Source: Cordylochernes scorpioides
Taxonomy: Eukaryota; Arthropoda; Arachnida; Pseudoscorpiones; Chernetidae
Assembly: GCA_030710605.1 (NCBI GenBank)
Contig: CP092874.1
Span: 20,282,611-20,346,610 of the forward strand
Direction: 5' to 3'
Length of the DNA: 64,000 bases
Shown: piece by piece, positions 10,285 through 20,734 of the stretch
How positions within the stretch are numbered: the first letter of the stretch is position 1
Layout: each line of letters opens with the position of its first letter
The notes under the pieces: model-generated
What the model was told of the DNA's origin: nothing
Database searches by the model: none
The model's input: only the letters and a program-made list of their open reading frames with translations
Position numbers and translations under genes: made by a program

Positions 10285-11200
10285 ATTAAGGTTGCAGTAC
10301 GATTATATTACTGCAGTATGATGATTATTGTTGCAGTATGATGATTAAGGTTGCAGTACGATTATATTACTGCAGTATGATGATTATTGTTGCAGTATGA
10401 TGATTAAGGTTGCAGTACGATTATATTACTGCAGTATGATGATTATTGTTGCAGTATGATGATTAAGGTTGCAGTACGATTATATTACTGCAGTATGATG
10501 ATTATTGTTGCAGTGTGATGATTAAGGTTGCAGTACGATTATATTACTGCAGTATGATGATTAAGGTTGCAGTACGATGATTAAGGTTGCAGTATGATGA
10601 TTAATGTTGCAGTATGATGATTATTGTTGTTGCAGTACGATAATTATTTCTGCGGTACGATGATTAAGGTTCCAGTATGATGATTAAGGTCGCATTATGA
10701 TAATTAAGGTTGCAGTATGATAATTAAGGTTGCAGTATGATGATTAATGTTGCATTATGATGAATAATGTTGCAGTATGATGATGAAGTTGCAGTATAAT
10801 GATTAAGGTTGCAGTATGATAATTATTCTTGCAGTATGACGATGAAGTTGCAGTATGATGATTATTGTTGCAGTATGACGATGAAGTTGCAGTATAATGA
10901 TTAAGGTTGCAGTATGATGATTATTGTTGCAGTATGACGATGAAGTTGCAGTATAATGATTAAGGTTGCAGTATGATGATTATTGTTGCAGTATGACGAT
11001 GAAGTTGCAGTATAATGATTAAGGTTGCAGTATGATGATGAAGTTGCAGTATAATGATTAAGGTTGCAGTATGATGATTAAGGTTTCAGTATGATGATTA
11101 AGGTTTCAGTATGATGATTAAGATTGCAGTATGATGATTATTGTTGCAGTATGACGATGAAGTTGCAGTATAATGATTAAGGTAGCAGTATGATGATCAA
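10285..11200. repeat. Minisatellite with 59-bp higher-order period
   Basis: The basic unit is close to GTTGCAGTATGATGATTAA, about 20 bp. From 10320 to about 10560 variants recur in blocks of three with a 59-bp period (one block contains GATTATATTACTGCAG). From about 10840 to 11040 a different 59-bp block containing GACGATGAAGTTGCAG is amplified. Middle units are mixed. Confidence 0.9.
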
Positions 11201-11983
11201 TGGAAAGGAAAGGTGAGAAAGAAAGGAGCAAAAGAATTAAAAAAAACACTAATAATAGTTAGCAAAAAAAAAAGATAAATGAATATGTAAATGAGTTAAT
11301 TTACTAGTTGTACTCTTCTCTCTCTCTCTATCTCATATAATCATATACATAATAATAATATATGCAAATATTTAAATACTATTCGTAAATTTTGGAAAGT
11401 GCTTTTTAAAACTATGATTAAATATTTTCAATGTCTTTATCATTTACAAAGAAACACTAGGATGTTAAGACACTTCTACAAAATTTTAATGAATAAATTC
11501 TTTATAAACTTTTAAAACAGAAATTGGTCCCTCCAATAACAACGCTCAGTTATTCCTAGCATATAAAACTCTCTGTACCTTCTTAGTAAAGTCAATAGAG
11601 ATAAATATATAAAAAAAAGAAGACAAATATAATCAAATTAAAAAAGTCAATAAAAAGAATTTAATCTCAAGCCCTCCTTTTTTAAACAAAGTTTTTATAT
11701 ACTTTTTTTTTATATACCATTTACTTTTTATAGATGAAAGAGGATAAAAAATGGATTTTTTCTCCAAAGTTTTTTTTTCTTTCTTCTTGTGAAGCAATAC
11801 ATTTTCTCTCTGAAACTTAATTAAATAGCAAACCTGGGTTTCAAATTATAGAACTCTGTAGAAATACAACATCGTTGTCATTTTTGTGTGTTTAGATAGA
11901 TATTTTTAGTGTAACGAAAGAGGCATCTCTCCCTTCAATTATGCATTAAAACAATGTACTGTACATTACTCTAATAAAAATAC
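11201..11983. other. AT-rich sequence with a CT-rich microsatellite
   Basis: A (CT)n run lies at 11315-11335. Otherwise nothing recognised. Confidence 0.4.
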
Positions 11984-12289
11984 TACTTTTTTTGCTTATC
12001 CCTAGTACACGTGGTACAGGCCATGATAATCATGGTGGGTAGAAGTAGGCGACTGCTTTTACTGTAAGTGCACCACATGTCTACACATGCGAAAAGCAGT
12101 TCGACTTTTCACTTACAAATGTGCCAGAGCCCCGTTTGGTTACTTGCACTCGTTGGTGGGGTTGGACTTTTGCAAGAATCGGGGGTCATTGGAGCATTTT
12201 TTTTTTTTAATCAGAAAAAAGTACCCAATGCGGGAATCGAACCAGGGTCGTAGCAGTCGACAACCAATGATTTAGACCATCCTTCCATC
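11984..12289 (-). mobile_element. tRNA-derived SINE, copy 1
   Basis: On the minus strand the 5' part carries the RNA polymerase III B box GGTTCGATTCC within a T-arm-like GACCCTGGTTCGATTCC. It then has a poly-T-rich spacer, a body with GACCCCCGATTCTTGCAAAA and TTGTAAGTG, a perfect 15-bp palindrome CCATGATTATCATGG and an A-rich 3' end. It matches the copies at 24449 and 25731. Confidence 0.8.
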
Positions 12290-12291
12290 GA

Positions 12292-12311
12292 CCCCCCCCC
12301 CCCCCCCCCCC
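12292..12311. repeat. Run of 20 C
   Basis: Homopolymer directly at the 5' side of the SINE. Its length is likely to be uncertain in the assembly. Confidence 0.9.
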
Positions 12312-12503
12312 AACTTTACTAGTGAAAATAATGAATGTGACACAGAACCACAGTTTTTTTTTTCAATTTCACACAAAAAAACTAACCTGTTTACCATGGT
12401 ATCGGACTATGACATTTATATAGGTTGCAATTTTTTTTTCTGAATTTGCAAAAAACTGATGTTGTAACGCATTCTTTATCATAATTAGTAAAGTTTTCTT
12501 TTT

Positions 12504-12876
12504 TTATTAGAAACTATTTTAGACGCGTAAGATTCTTTTTTGAAATTTAACAATTTCTACTACCCTTACTGCAATGGAAAAAATTAATGGGAGGCCTGAC
12601 TCATCAGTGGTAAACCCTCCCAGCGGTTTCGCCAGTTTAATCTACCATATCGCTGTTATATTGCATTTTTAGATCTTCCTTTTATAGTGATACTGTTGCT
12701 AGACTCTTGGAATTTTAGATGAACTATGGATATAAGTTTTGAGGACAGTAGGATTACATATAATTATAAATATATAATATGCTTCGAGCAATCACTCTTC
12801 CGCAAATATCAAATTGTGTCTTTTTATTAGAACGCGTCTAAAATAGTTTCTAATTTTCATAACAAATGGCGCGCTA
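12504..12876 (-). repeat. Snapback family, subfamily B, short-TIR form with an insertion
   Basis: Terminal inverted repeats GAAACTATTTTAGACGCGT (12512-12530) and its inverse (12834-12852) flank the core, which reads on the minus strand at 12588-12635: CTGGC, CGAAACC, GGGAGGG, CUGAUGAG, GUCAG, CCTCCC. The second helix keeps pairing through a G-U. About 185 bp of unrelated sequence follows the core before the right terminus. Confidence 0.7.
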
Positions 12877-13162
12877 GTGCATCATAATATAAAAGTTTTT
12901 TTTTTACTAGGGCGATGTATATTGCATAGTTTTGATGTATAATTAAAGGGAGAGGTACTCTTTTAGTATATAAATATCATCCTCCCGTAACATTACGTTG
13001 TATATTTGTAGTAAAAACCACATTATGTGTTTTAAAACTAAGTGTAGAATAAGGAAACCCTATGCAATTCTGCCCATTTTCCCAAACACATTGCTAGCAT
13101 CGATGCTATTACCTCAACTTTCTCTATCCCTAAAAAAAGTAAAATATTTCCAAATTATACTG

Positions 13163-13366
13163 ATATAAAATTAAAGGATTTAAAAAAGCACGAATGTTTC
13201 TTTTATACATAATACAAACTTCTACTGTCCTTACTGCGATGAAAAATACATATATTTCATCGCAGTAAGGGCAGTAGAAGTTTGTATTATGTATAAAAGA
13301 AACATTCGTGATTTTAAATCCTTTAATTTTATATGTATAGATGGCGCGTTATTGCTTTGTGTTAAA
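13163..13366. repeat. Snapback element, subfamily A, core-less palindrome
   Basis: The arms match those at 7291-7548 but meet almost directly (loop near 13247-13258), so the CTGATGAG core is missing. The right side ends TAGATGGCGCGTTATTGC. Confidence 0.85.
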
Positions 13367-13404
13367 TTACACCGAGTTAAAGTTTATAAATAAAGAGAAA
13401 TTCT

Positions 13405-13690
13405 TGATGGTGTAACTAAATGTTGCTGATAGCTTGCTCCATCTATCGGAATAAATATTCAACTAATTGTTTTTTTTTTTCAATTATTTCAGAATTGTCT
13501 AAACACCCTTTTTTAATTAATCAAACGGTTAGATTTTTCTCAATTAATCAAGAAAATGTATTTTCAGCCAATTCTGGAATACTATTTTTTTTTAAATCAA
13601 CGATTATTTGATATTTATTATGATAGATGGCGCAAATCATCAGCACATTTTTCTAGTTTAACGATCAGGAAATGTCTTTATCTTAATTTC
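13405..13690. repeat. Snapback family D, diverged copy
   Basis: GTTGCTGATAGCTTGCTCCA on the left and GATAGATGGCGCAAATCAT on the right are inverse arms, about 190 bp apart, separated by T-rich sequence. Confidence 0.65.
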
Positions 13691-13911
13691 TATATCTGAT
13701 AAAAATAAACCCAGTGGCTAACTGTGGATACTGAAATGTATAGTATGTCAATAGGTTGACACCTTAATGGTGAATAATTGTTGGAATAATACACAGAATA
13801 ACAATGACTATAGAAGAGCTCGTGTTTGAAAAGGAACTTGTACATATATAATGTTTACTGTGAAAAAATAGTACAAATGTTATATTGTACTGGGATAAGG
13901 TGCATAATTAT

Positions 13912-14073
13912 GAAAAAAAGGGCATCTCCTTATCGTGCAACTGAAAGTTGCTGATGGCTTGCGCCATCTACGAGATCTAAAAATCAACGAGAATAGTTGA
14001 TATTTATTCCGATAGACGGCGCAAGCCATCAGCAACTTTCAGTTGCACGATAAGGAGATGCCCTTTTTTCATA
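13912..14073. repeat. Snapback family D, complete palindrome
   Basis: GGGCATCTCCTTATCGTGCA ... CTTGCGCCATCTA faces its inverse across about 35 bp. The arms are nearly identical, so this copy is young or maintained by conversion. Confidence 0.9.
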
Positions 14074-14216
14074 ATGTTTATTGTTTTTGTTGTTGTCATG
14101 TAAGACATATATACCAAGATTTGTATAATTACTATTAATAATAAATAATATGTAACGTTAAATTGGTTACGTCCTTCTTACTTACTTTAATTACATAACA
14201 GTATTGTAAATTAAAT

Positions 14217-14443
14217 TTTATTGCCATCTATCATTAAAATTTACACAAATAAATTTACTGGTAATGTGCTTCTTTTAAATATCATCAAATATTATCTCTA
14301 CAGACCTTACTGCAATGATATGAGTTATTGAATGAGCCAAGCCCTCTCATTCAATAACTCATATCATTGCAGTAAGGTCTGTTGAGATAATATTTGATGA
14401 TATTTAAAAGAAACGCATTACCAGTAAATTTATTTGTGTAAAA
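14217..14443. repeat. Snapback element, subfamily C, shortened loop
   Basis: Same arms as 3058-3350 but with the GGCGAAAC loop deleted. GAATGAGCCAAGCCCTCTCA marks the join. Confidence 0.85.
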
Positions 14444-14637
14444 TAACAAAAATGTATTGAACCGTTAATATTTCGATCTCTAACCGTTTGATAAATCTTA
14501 ATTTCAACTTATATCGATAATATAAGATATACAGACATATTTATCACTCGTATACAGTTCCAGAAAGTCGATTGGTGTATTAAAAATGAGAAATATTTGA
14601 GGTACAAACGGTCAAATAACTTTATTACTCTACTACT

Positions 14638-14820
14638 ATTACAACTATGCAACTTACTATGCAACTTTTATTCAACTTACTATGCAACTTTTATGCAACT
14701 TACTATGCAACTTTTATGCAACTTACTATGCAACTTTTATGCAACTTACTAGGCAACTTTTATGCAACTTACTATGCAAATTTTATGCAACTTACTATGC
14801 AACTTTTATGCAACTATTAA
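14638..14820. repeat. 23-bp minisatellite
   Basis: About seven copies of GCAACTTACTATGCAACTTT followed by TAT, with single-base variants. Confidence 0.9.
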
Positions 14821-14904
14821 CGAAGCAAATAATACTTTCTTAAGCTTTTTTCCCTAAGAAATCCCTAAATACTTTCGTCCAAATTTTTATAATACACAAT
14901 TTGT

Positions 14905-15262
14905 TACAAACCACGGAAATTTCAAAAGTTTTTTGAACAGAATAAAGGCAGTGGAGGATTTAAGTTGTTTTTGTGGTATTGAGGAATAAACCTCAAGACA
15001 TCTACTGATCGATTGCCCATCATTTCAAGATTATAGAATGAAGAATGAACTAGTTGTTTGTGAACTTAACGATTTGATTTCCGATTAAAAAATCACATTT
15101 AAAGTTTGATTTATTTTGTAAATACATTCTAAACTTTCTACAAAATCTGGATCTCTAGTGTTTTCATGTGTTGAATAATGTAAATAACTTATGTAAATAA
15201 ACTTTTTTTCTTGTTTGGCGCAAGTATCCCTTGCGGGATATAGCGCTTTGGAAATTAAAAAA
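14905..15262 (+). pseudogene. Jockey/I-like non-LTR retrotransposon 3' end
   Basis: The forward frame near 14965 reads LSCFCGIEE, a stop, then TSRHLLIDCPSFQDYRMK. Ignoring the stop, this is the C-x-C-G ... H-x4-C-P tail of a LINE protein. It is followed by a 3' region that ends with a hairpin ATCCCTTGCGGGAT (15225-15238) and a poly-A run at 15251-15262. In-frame stops show that it is dead. Confidence 0.65.
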
Positions 15263-16309
15263 AAAATTATACTCTAAAAAAACAACTGATTAAAGATAAC
15301 TACACCAATAACCAAACTAGCTATCAAATAGGACAACTGGTTACAAATTAACTGTAAATACACACCACAACTATATAGATAAACTATATGCAAATATGGT
15401 AAGTGTAACTAACTCTAAATACCGTTATATCTGCATATTAGCCTGACGTAACGATGGTTATGTAAATTTGATGAGGACCGCCCACGGCCTGTCTTGGGCT
15501 CTTTTCCAGGATTTCCGATCACGTTGGTTGGGGAGAAAGGGAAACGTGTTCTGGCACACTGCCCCCCCTATTGTTGCCGTGATTGGTCAAATGGGATCAC
15601 GGCCATTTTGGAATTCTTCACGGCCGCTACCTAAAATTCGATCGGTTTGACCTAAAACAACGAAATTAAAAATACGGAAGAATGAAATGTCTTTTCTTCA
15701 ATTGAAAAACAAAAATGGACACCTAAAATACCATATGTCATCTGGTAACCACCTCGACAAACTGTCGGCATATGCAAATTTGACTCCACAACCAACATAT
15801 GGCGATATACAGATGTCATTTGTCTTGTTATCATTATATATTTAGAAAATTTTTTTCACTGCAATTACCCGAGATATGCAAAAGTATTTTTTTAAAATTA
15901 TATATAAGATTGCGATAAGAAAATATAGGAGGATTTCATTTTTATGAAAAAAAAAAAAAGAATTCCTAATTAACAATTGCACAAAAAAAATGTTTTCGTT
16001 ATGCTAATGGCCAATGTGCAAAATTGTTCAAAGTAAAGCATTAATGAGTGTTGTGTGTGTGGTCTGAAAAAATATATGTCATTTTAGTTGCATATAATGC
16101 ATTAATTTGCATATTGTGCAGCAAGCAATTGGCGAAGGCATCCAGCAGTTGTTTCTATGGTTGTGGAGGACATTATGTAACTATGTATTAAATTTTGCAC
16201 AACGGGAAGGTGATCTGACCTGACGCTCACAGGTCCCGACCTTGGAAATCTCCAGGTGCTCTTGTATCGACCCATCACGTGACCGAACACTGAACCGCCC
16301 GTACGTTCC
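15263..16309. other. No gene recognised
   Basis: Includes a GC-richer patch at 15470-15650 and another at 16195-16310. Neither shows coding bias or LTR termini. Confidence 0.35.
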
Positions 16310-17725
16310 TCCCCGCATTCCCCCCCTCTCCCCATTACACACATTCCCCATACTCCACATTCACCATGTCTCGCATTCCGCATATTCCCAACATTCCGCA
16401 CATTCCCCACTCTCCCCATGCCCCGCATTCTCCAGATTCCCAATACTCCACATTCACCATGCCTCGCATTCCGCGCATTCCACACTCTCCCCGCTATCCC
16501 CATATTCCACATTCACCATGCCTCGCATTCCCCACTCTCCCCGCATTCCCCATACTCCACATTCACCATGCCTCGCATTCCGCACATTCCCCACTCTCCC
16601 GATACTCCACATTCCCCACTCTCCCCATACTCCACATTCCCCACTCTCCCCATTACACACATTCCCCACGTCCCGCATTCCCCACTTCCACATACTCCAC
16701 ATTTCCCACTCTCCCCATTACACACATTCCCCACGTCCCGCATTCCCCACATTCCCCACTTCCACATACTCCACATTCCCCACTCTCCTCATTACACACA
16801 TTCCCCACGTCCCGCATTCCCCACATTCCCCACTTCCACATACTCCACATTTTCCACTCTTCCCATTACACACATTCCCCACGTCCCGCATTCCCCACAT
16901 TCCCCACTTCCACATTCCCCACTCTCCTCATTACACACATTCCCCACGTCCCGCATTCCCCACTTCCACATACTCCACATTCCCCACTCTCCTCATTACA
17001 CATATTCCCCACTTCCACATACTCCACATTCCCCACTCTCCTCATTACACACATTCCCCACGTCCCGCATTCCCCACTTCCACATACTCCACATTTCCCC
17101 CTCTCCTCATTACACATATTCCCCACTTCCACATACTCCACATTCCCCACTCTCCTCATTACACACATTCCCCACGTCCCGCATTCCCCACTTCCACATA
17201 CTCCACATTTCCCCCTCTCCTCATTACACATATTCCCCACTTCCACATACTCCACATTCCCCACTCTCCTCATTACACACATTCCCCACGTCCCGCATTC
17301 CCCACTTCCACATACTCCACATTTCCCCCTCTCCCCATTACACACATTCCCCACGTCCCGCATTCCCCACATTCCCCACTTCCACATACTCCACATTTCC
17401 CACTCTTCCCATTACACACATTCCCCACGTCCCGCATTCCCCACATTCCCCACTTCCACATACTCCACATTTCCCACTCTCCCCATTATACATATTCCCC
17501 ATACTCTACATTCCCCACTCTCCCCATACTCCACATTATCCACTTTCCTCATACTCCACATCCCCCACTCTCCCAATTCTTAACATTCCCCACTTCGACA
17601 TACTTCACATTCCCCACTTCCACATACCCTACATTCCCTATTCCCCACTCCCTGCATTCCCCATACTCAACATTCCACACACTTCCCATACTCCACGTTC
17701 TCCACTTATCCCATACTCCACAATA
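16310..17725. repeat. G-poor ACC-type satellite
   Basis: About 1.4 kb built from CATTCCCCAC, TCCACATACT and CATTACACAC modules. From about 16870 to 17330 a 114-bp higher-order unit is visible. The plus strand has almost no G outside ACGTCCCGC. All three forward frames are open for 400-520 codons because stop codons are nearly excluded by composition. Confidence 0.9.
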
Positions 17726-19132
17726 TACAATATCAATAATAATTAACACAACAATAAAAATATTAATATCATTTATAAATAAACTTTTGAAAAAAAAATT
17801 GTCTTATATATAAATTAAATATCAAAATCAAAATATTTTAATATGACAAACAAAATTTGTAACTTTGATAGTTCATTTAACACTTCGATGTAACAACCAC
17901 TGAGCTAGGAAATCATACTCGCAATCCTACCTTAACGTTGATTGAAGGGATGAGGTCTTGTCAGAGAGAACCACATAACACCACATATATATATCTACAC
18001 ATATTACAGTATATTACAAATAGTCAGGATATCAAATTGTGAGAGGATATATTTTTCAAATAAATATATGTCGTGATCGAATGGAAGGGTGCAACCGTTA
18101 TACTTACAATCTCCAAGAAATAGTTCCAGCCAAGTGAGCAGCGCACCCGCGACTTGCCGTAGCATTAATCCGCGATGTCTGCCACGTTTATTTTTTGTAC
18201 AGTTTTTATAGATGGATGGATTTGCATATTTACAGTTTAACATACTTATTTTGGTAAAAAAATTATACCTTTTGGATATTATGAAAATTATGACATATAT
18301 ATATTCATAAAAAGCGCGAAATCATAAGGCGAAATGTTTATTTTAAAAGAAGCCTTTTGTTTTCGCGCTTTTTATGAATTTGCTTAAGTCAGATTATATA
18401 ACACAAATATATCGCAGAGAAAGAAGTACAATTTGCATATAAATCTAACTAAATGATACAACATATATATATTACATACTAATTCAAAGAAAACCTTTGC
18501 TAGTTTGCGGATAATCCTGTTCAAGTCGAAAGTCATTTGGGATTACATTCCTGGCGTCTGCTCCAAGTCGCTAATTGTTCTTCTGGAAACTCTGCTAAAT
18601 GATATTTATTGACTTCTCCAACTCTGTGAATTTAAATGTCAAGTTTAATCCAAATTTATTTGGAGGTAAGATAAAACTTGCTAGATAAGTGAAAGAAGGG
18701 TTTCTTATGTTTTAAAAATTGATATCCCCTGTTTTATATAAATATATTAGATAAATTGTAGGTTATATAAGTCTTAACTAACAAAAAGCGATTGTTTTTT
18801 AAAATAAATTTAAATGATAGAATTTATTTTTAGATATGTTTGAGAATTTATAAATACTTTTTTTTTAAAGAAAATAACAATTGATTGAAAAATCTAAATT
18901 TTATTACCAAAATTATCTTAAGACAAAATGGCGATTTTTCTATATCACGCAGACGATTTTTTTCAAAGTAATATATCATCATATTGAGAAAAAAAAACAT
19001 TTTTTCCTTAAATATTATAATAATTTCAAATTATTTTAGGACAATATTTGTGCTTTACTATAAATATATTATATATTTCGTGTTTTTTTTTCTCAAAATT
19101 ATATTATTAAATATTTTATTTTTAAAAAATAT
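17726..19132. other. AT-rich sequence with one strong hairpin
   Basis: At 18305-18378, TTCATAAAAAGCGCGAAA faces its inverse across about 40 bp. The rest, including very AT-rich 18700-19130, shows no gene. Confidence 0.45.
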
Positions 19133-19385
19133 TGTGGCGAAGAAATATTTTATTATTTAATTTAATATTATTCAATGAAAATATATTCAACAGATTATAA
19201 AAATATATATTAATCTGTATTTGTGAAATCATCTTTAAAATATTTCTTTGCTTGCTTGCTTAAGATTCTCTAGCTGTAAATAATCTTGGGGCTGACCTGT
19301 TAATAATTGTCGACTCGTCGCTGTGACGTCATCAATAAATACTTTTACATCTTAGGATATTTCAAGGCTTGATTTCTACGCTACA
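19133..19385 (+). repeat. Left LTR of the TR-GAG element
   Basis: Begins TGTGGCGAAG and ends GCTACA. Holds a perfect CRE palindrome (19324-19331) and AATAAA (19334-19339). Confidence 0.9.
19324..19331. promoter_or_regulatory. Perfect CRE (CREB/ATF) site in the left LTR
   Basis: TGACGTCA, repeated in the right LTR at 20280-20287, three bases upstream of AATAAA. It could couple transcription to cAMP/stress signalling. The role is inferred from the motif alone. Confidence 0.45.
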
Positions 19386-19387
19386 AC

Positions 19388-19405
19388 TGGTGGAGATGCT
19401 GGACC
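19388..19405 (+). promoter_or_regulatory. Putative primer binding site
   Basis: TGGTGGAGATGCTGGACC starts two bases after the LTR and begins with the TGG expected opposite a tRNA CCA end. I cannot name the tRNA. The first in-frame ATG of gag lies inside this segment. Confidence 0.55.
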
Positions 19406-20121
19406 GATACCCATTAAGAAATAAAAGAAAAATTGATTCTGTTGAACCAAAAGAAACTTCTATGAATGTAAAGAAGGAAGGTACTCAGGTAAGCAACTAC
19501 GTTGTTCAACATCTGCCAAGGAACCCTTCCATTTTCTCCGGGGAGGATGGTGAAGATCTCCAAAAATGGTTAAAAGGGTATGCACGTGTGGCAAGGTACA
19601 ACCATTGGGACGAAACCCTTTGTCTTACTAAAGTTTATTTTTATCTGTCTGGAACTGCTCTCAAATGGTTTGAGAACAACGAAGAAAGCATACAGACTTG
19701 GAAGGAATTCACATCTCAATTAGAGAATGTGTCCGGAAAAAAAGAAAATTCAAAATTGCAAGCGGAGAAGAAACTTAAAACACGGGCAAAATTAAAAGGT
19801 GAAAGTACCGAATGTTACATCCAGGATCTCCTGTGCTTGTGCAAAGAGGTTGATCCTCAAATGAGTGAGGAAGATAAAATCTCCCACCTCATGAAGGGGA
19901 TAGCTGAGGAGCTTTATCAAGCACTCCTATCGAGGGATGTACAGAGCACCGAGCAATTCATTACAGAATGTCGCCGTGTCGAAGCGCTCCGTTGTAGGCG
20001 AGTTACCCCAACCAGGTACGAGCGCCTACATAATGTAGCCTCTCTTTGTGACCAGGATGACGGAGAAGATCTGGATAGGAGGAGGCTATGTGGCGAAGAA
20101 ATATTTTATTATTTAATTTAA
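19396..20121 (+). CDS. gag: Gag-like capsid protein of the TR-GAG element
   Basis: About 241 codons from the first ATG at 19396. The frame is open further upstream into the LTR but without an earlier ATG. Residues about 40-150 show the retrotransposon capsid pattern: FSGEDGEDLQKWLKGYARVA, then LSGTALKWFENNEE, TWKEFTSQL and ECYIQDLLCLCKEV. This is the Ty3-type retrotransposon gag domain that forms virus-like particles. The lysine-rich 90-115 region may bind RNA. No CCHC nucleocapsid knuckle, protease or RT follows. The last eleven codons read into the right LTR. The frame has no internal stop, in keeping with recent activity supplied in trans. The dependence on another element's pol is inferred. 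Confidence 0.85.
   Translation: MLDRYPLRNKRKIDSVEPKETSMNVKKEGTQVSNYVVQHLPRNPSIFSGEDGEDLQKWLKGYARVARYNHWDETLCLTKVYFYLSGTALKWFENNEESIQTWKEFTSQLENVSGKKENSKLQAEKKLKTRAKLKGESTECYIQDLLCLCKEVDPQMSEEDKISHLMKGIAEELYQALLSRDVQSTEQFITECRRVEALRCRRVTPTRYERLHNVASLCDQDDGEDLDRRRLCGEEIFYYLI
20073..20088 (+). promoter_or_regulatory. Polypurine tract
   Basis: GGATAGGAGGAGGCTA directly before the right LTR. Expected plus-strand primer site. Confidence 0.65.
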
Positions 20122-20341
20122 TATTATTCAATGAAAATATATTCAACAGATTATAAAAATATATATTAATCTGTATTTTTGAAATCATCTTTAAAATATT
20201 TCTTTGCTTGCTTGCTTAAGATTCTCTAGCTGTAAATAATCTTGGGGCTGACCTGTTAATAATTGTCGACTCGTCGCTGTGACGTCATCAATAAATACTT
20301 TTACATCTTAGGATATTTCAAGGCTTGATTTCTACGCTACA
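20089..20341 (+). repeat. Right LTR of the TR-GAG element
   Basis: Same length and sequence as the left LTR except for one base that I noticed. CRE at 20280-20287 and AATAAA at 20290-20295. Confidence 0.9.
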
Positions 20342-20448
20342 ATATATAATAAAACAACGAAACACGCGGTTGTACGCTTTTTAAATTTAATTTAATAAAA
20401 TCAAAAAGCATATACAGAACTGTAAAACAACACTTGAAGTTACACACA

Positions 20449-20660
20449 CCGCATAAGTTTCTTTTCAACTAAAAATCAAAATTTATTTCAAGGTGAAATA
20501 TTGACTAATTTCTAACCTTTTTTGGATGAGGTATGAAAGGGTGAATTATGAAGAGTAATGATGAACGGAAAAATAAAAGTGTCCAGGGATGGGAATCGAA
20601 CCCACAATGTTCCGTTTACCGGGCAGATGCCATGTCCACTAGGCTACCCTTGGACGTATT
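20449..20660. repeat. Family G repeat arm with tRNA-like end
   Basis: GCATAAGTTTCTTTTCAAC, ATTTCTAACCTTTTTTGGATGAGG and GAAGAGTAATGATGAACGG match one arm of the palindrome at 26440-26712. Here it runs into a complete tRNA-like segment. Confidence 0.7.
20581..20655 (-). tRNA. tRNA-like sequence, probably a pseudo-tRNA
   Basis: On the minus strand, 75 nt from GTCCAAG to CTGGAC form an acceptor stem with one mismatch, a D arm with GCC/GGC and a GG-containing loop, an anticodon stem with one mismatch, and a T arm GTGGG-TTCGATT-CCCAT. The A and B boxes (TAGCCTAGTGG, GGTTCGATTCC) are good. The anticodon loop has C instead of U at position 33 and there is an extra base before the 3' acceptor strand. 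Its repeat context at 22085, 26570 and 46330 suggests a mobile tRNA-derived sequence and not a working gene. Confidence 0.5.
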
Positions 20661-20734
20661 TTTCCGTTCGTATACAGATCTGTGTTTCTTGTATAATATT
20701 ATTTCTCTAGCTTTAGAGATAACATGTCCTTCAA

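Larger units (their letters stand above)
19133..20341 (+). mobile_element. TR-GAG type LTR retrotransposon, complete
   Basis: Two 253-bp direct repeats, each TGTGGCGAAG ... CTACGCTACA, flank a 703-bp interior that encodes only a gag-like protein. A TGG-starting primer site follows the left LTR and a purine tract AGGAGGAGG precedes the right LTR. A 4-bp ATAT duplication flanks the element (19129-19132, 20342-20345). I find one difference between the LTRs (GTATTTGTG versus GTATTTTTG), so the insertion is recent. It lacks pol and must use enzymes from another element. Confidence 0.9.

Noticed and set aside
10285-11200. CRISPR-like array of regularly spaced repeats
   Set aside because: There are no unique spacers. 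The sequence between repeats is itself repeated, and the genome is clearly eukaryotic.
16242-17813. A 523-codon forward frame rich in His, Pro, Ser and Thr, with two others of over 400 codons
   Set aside because: All three forward frames are open at once, because the satellite has almost no G and few TAA/TAG. Composition explains it without selection for a protein.
20581-20655. A functional tRNA gene
   Set aside because: C at position 33, stem mismatches and membership in a dispersed repeat family argue for a tRNA-derived repeat.
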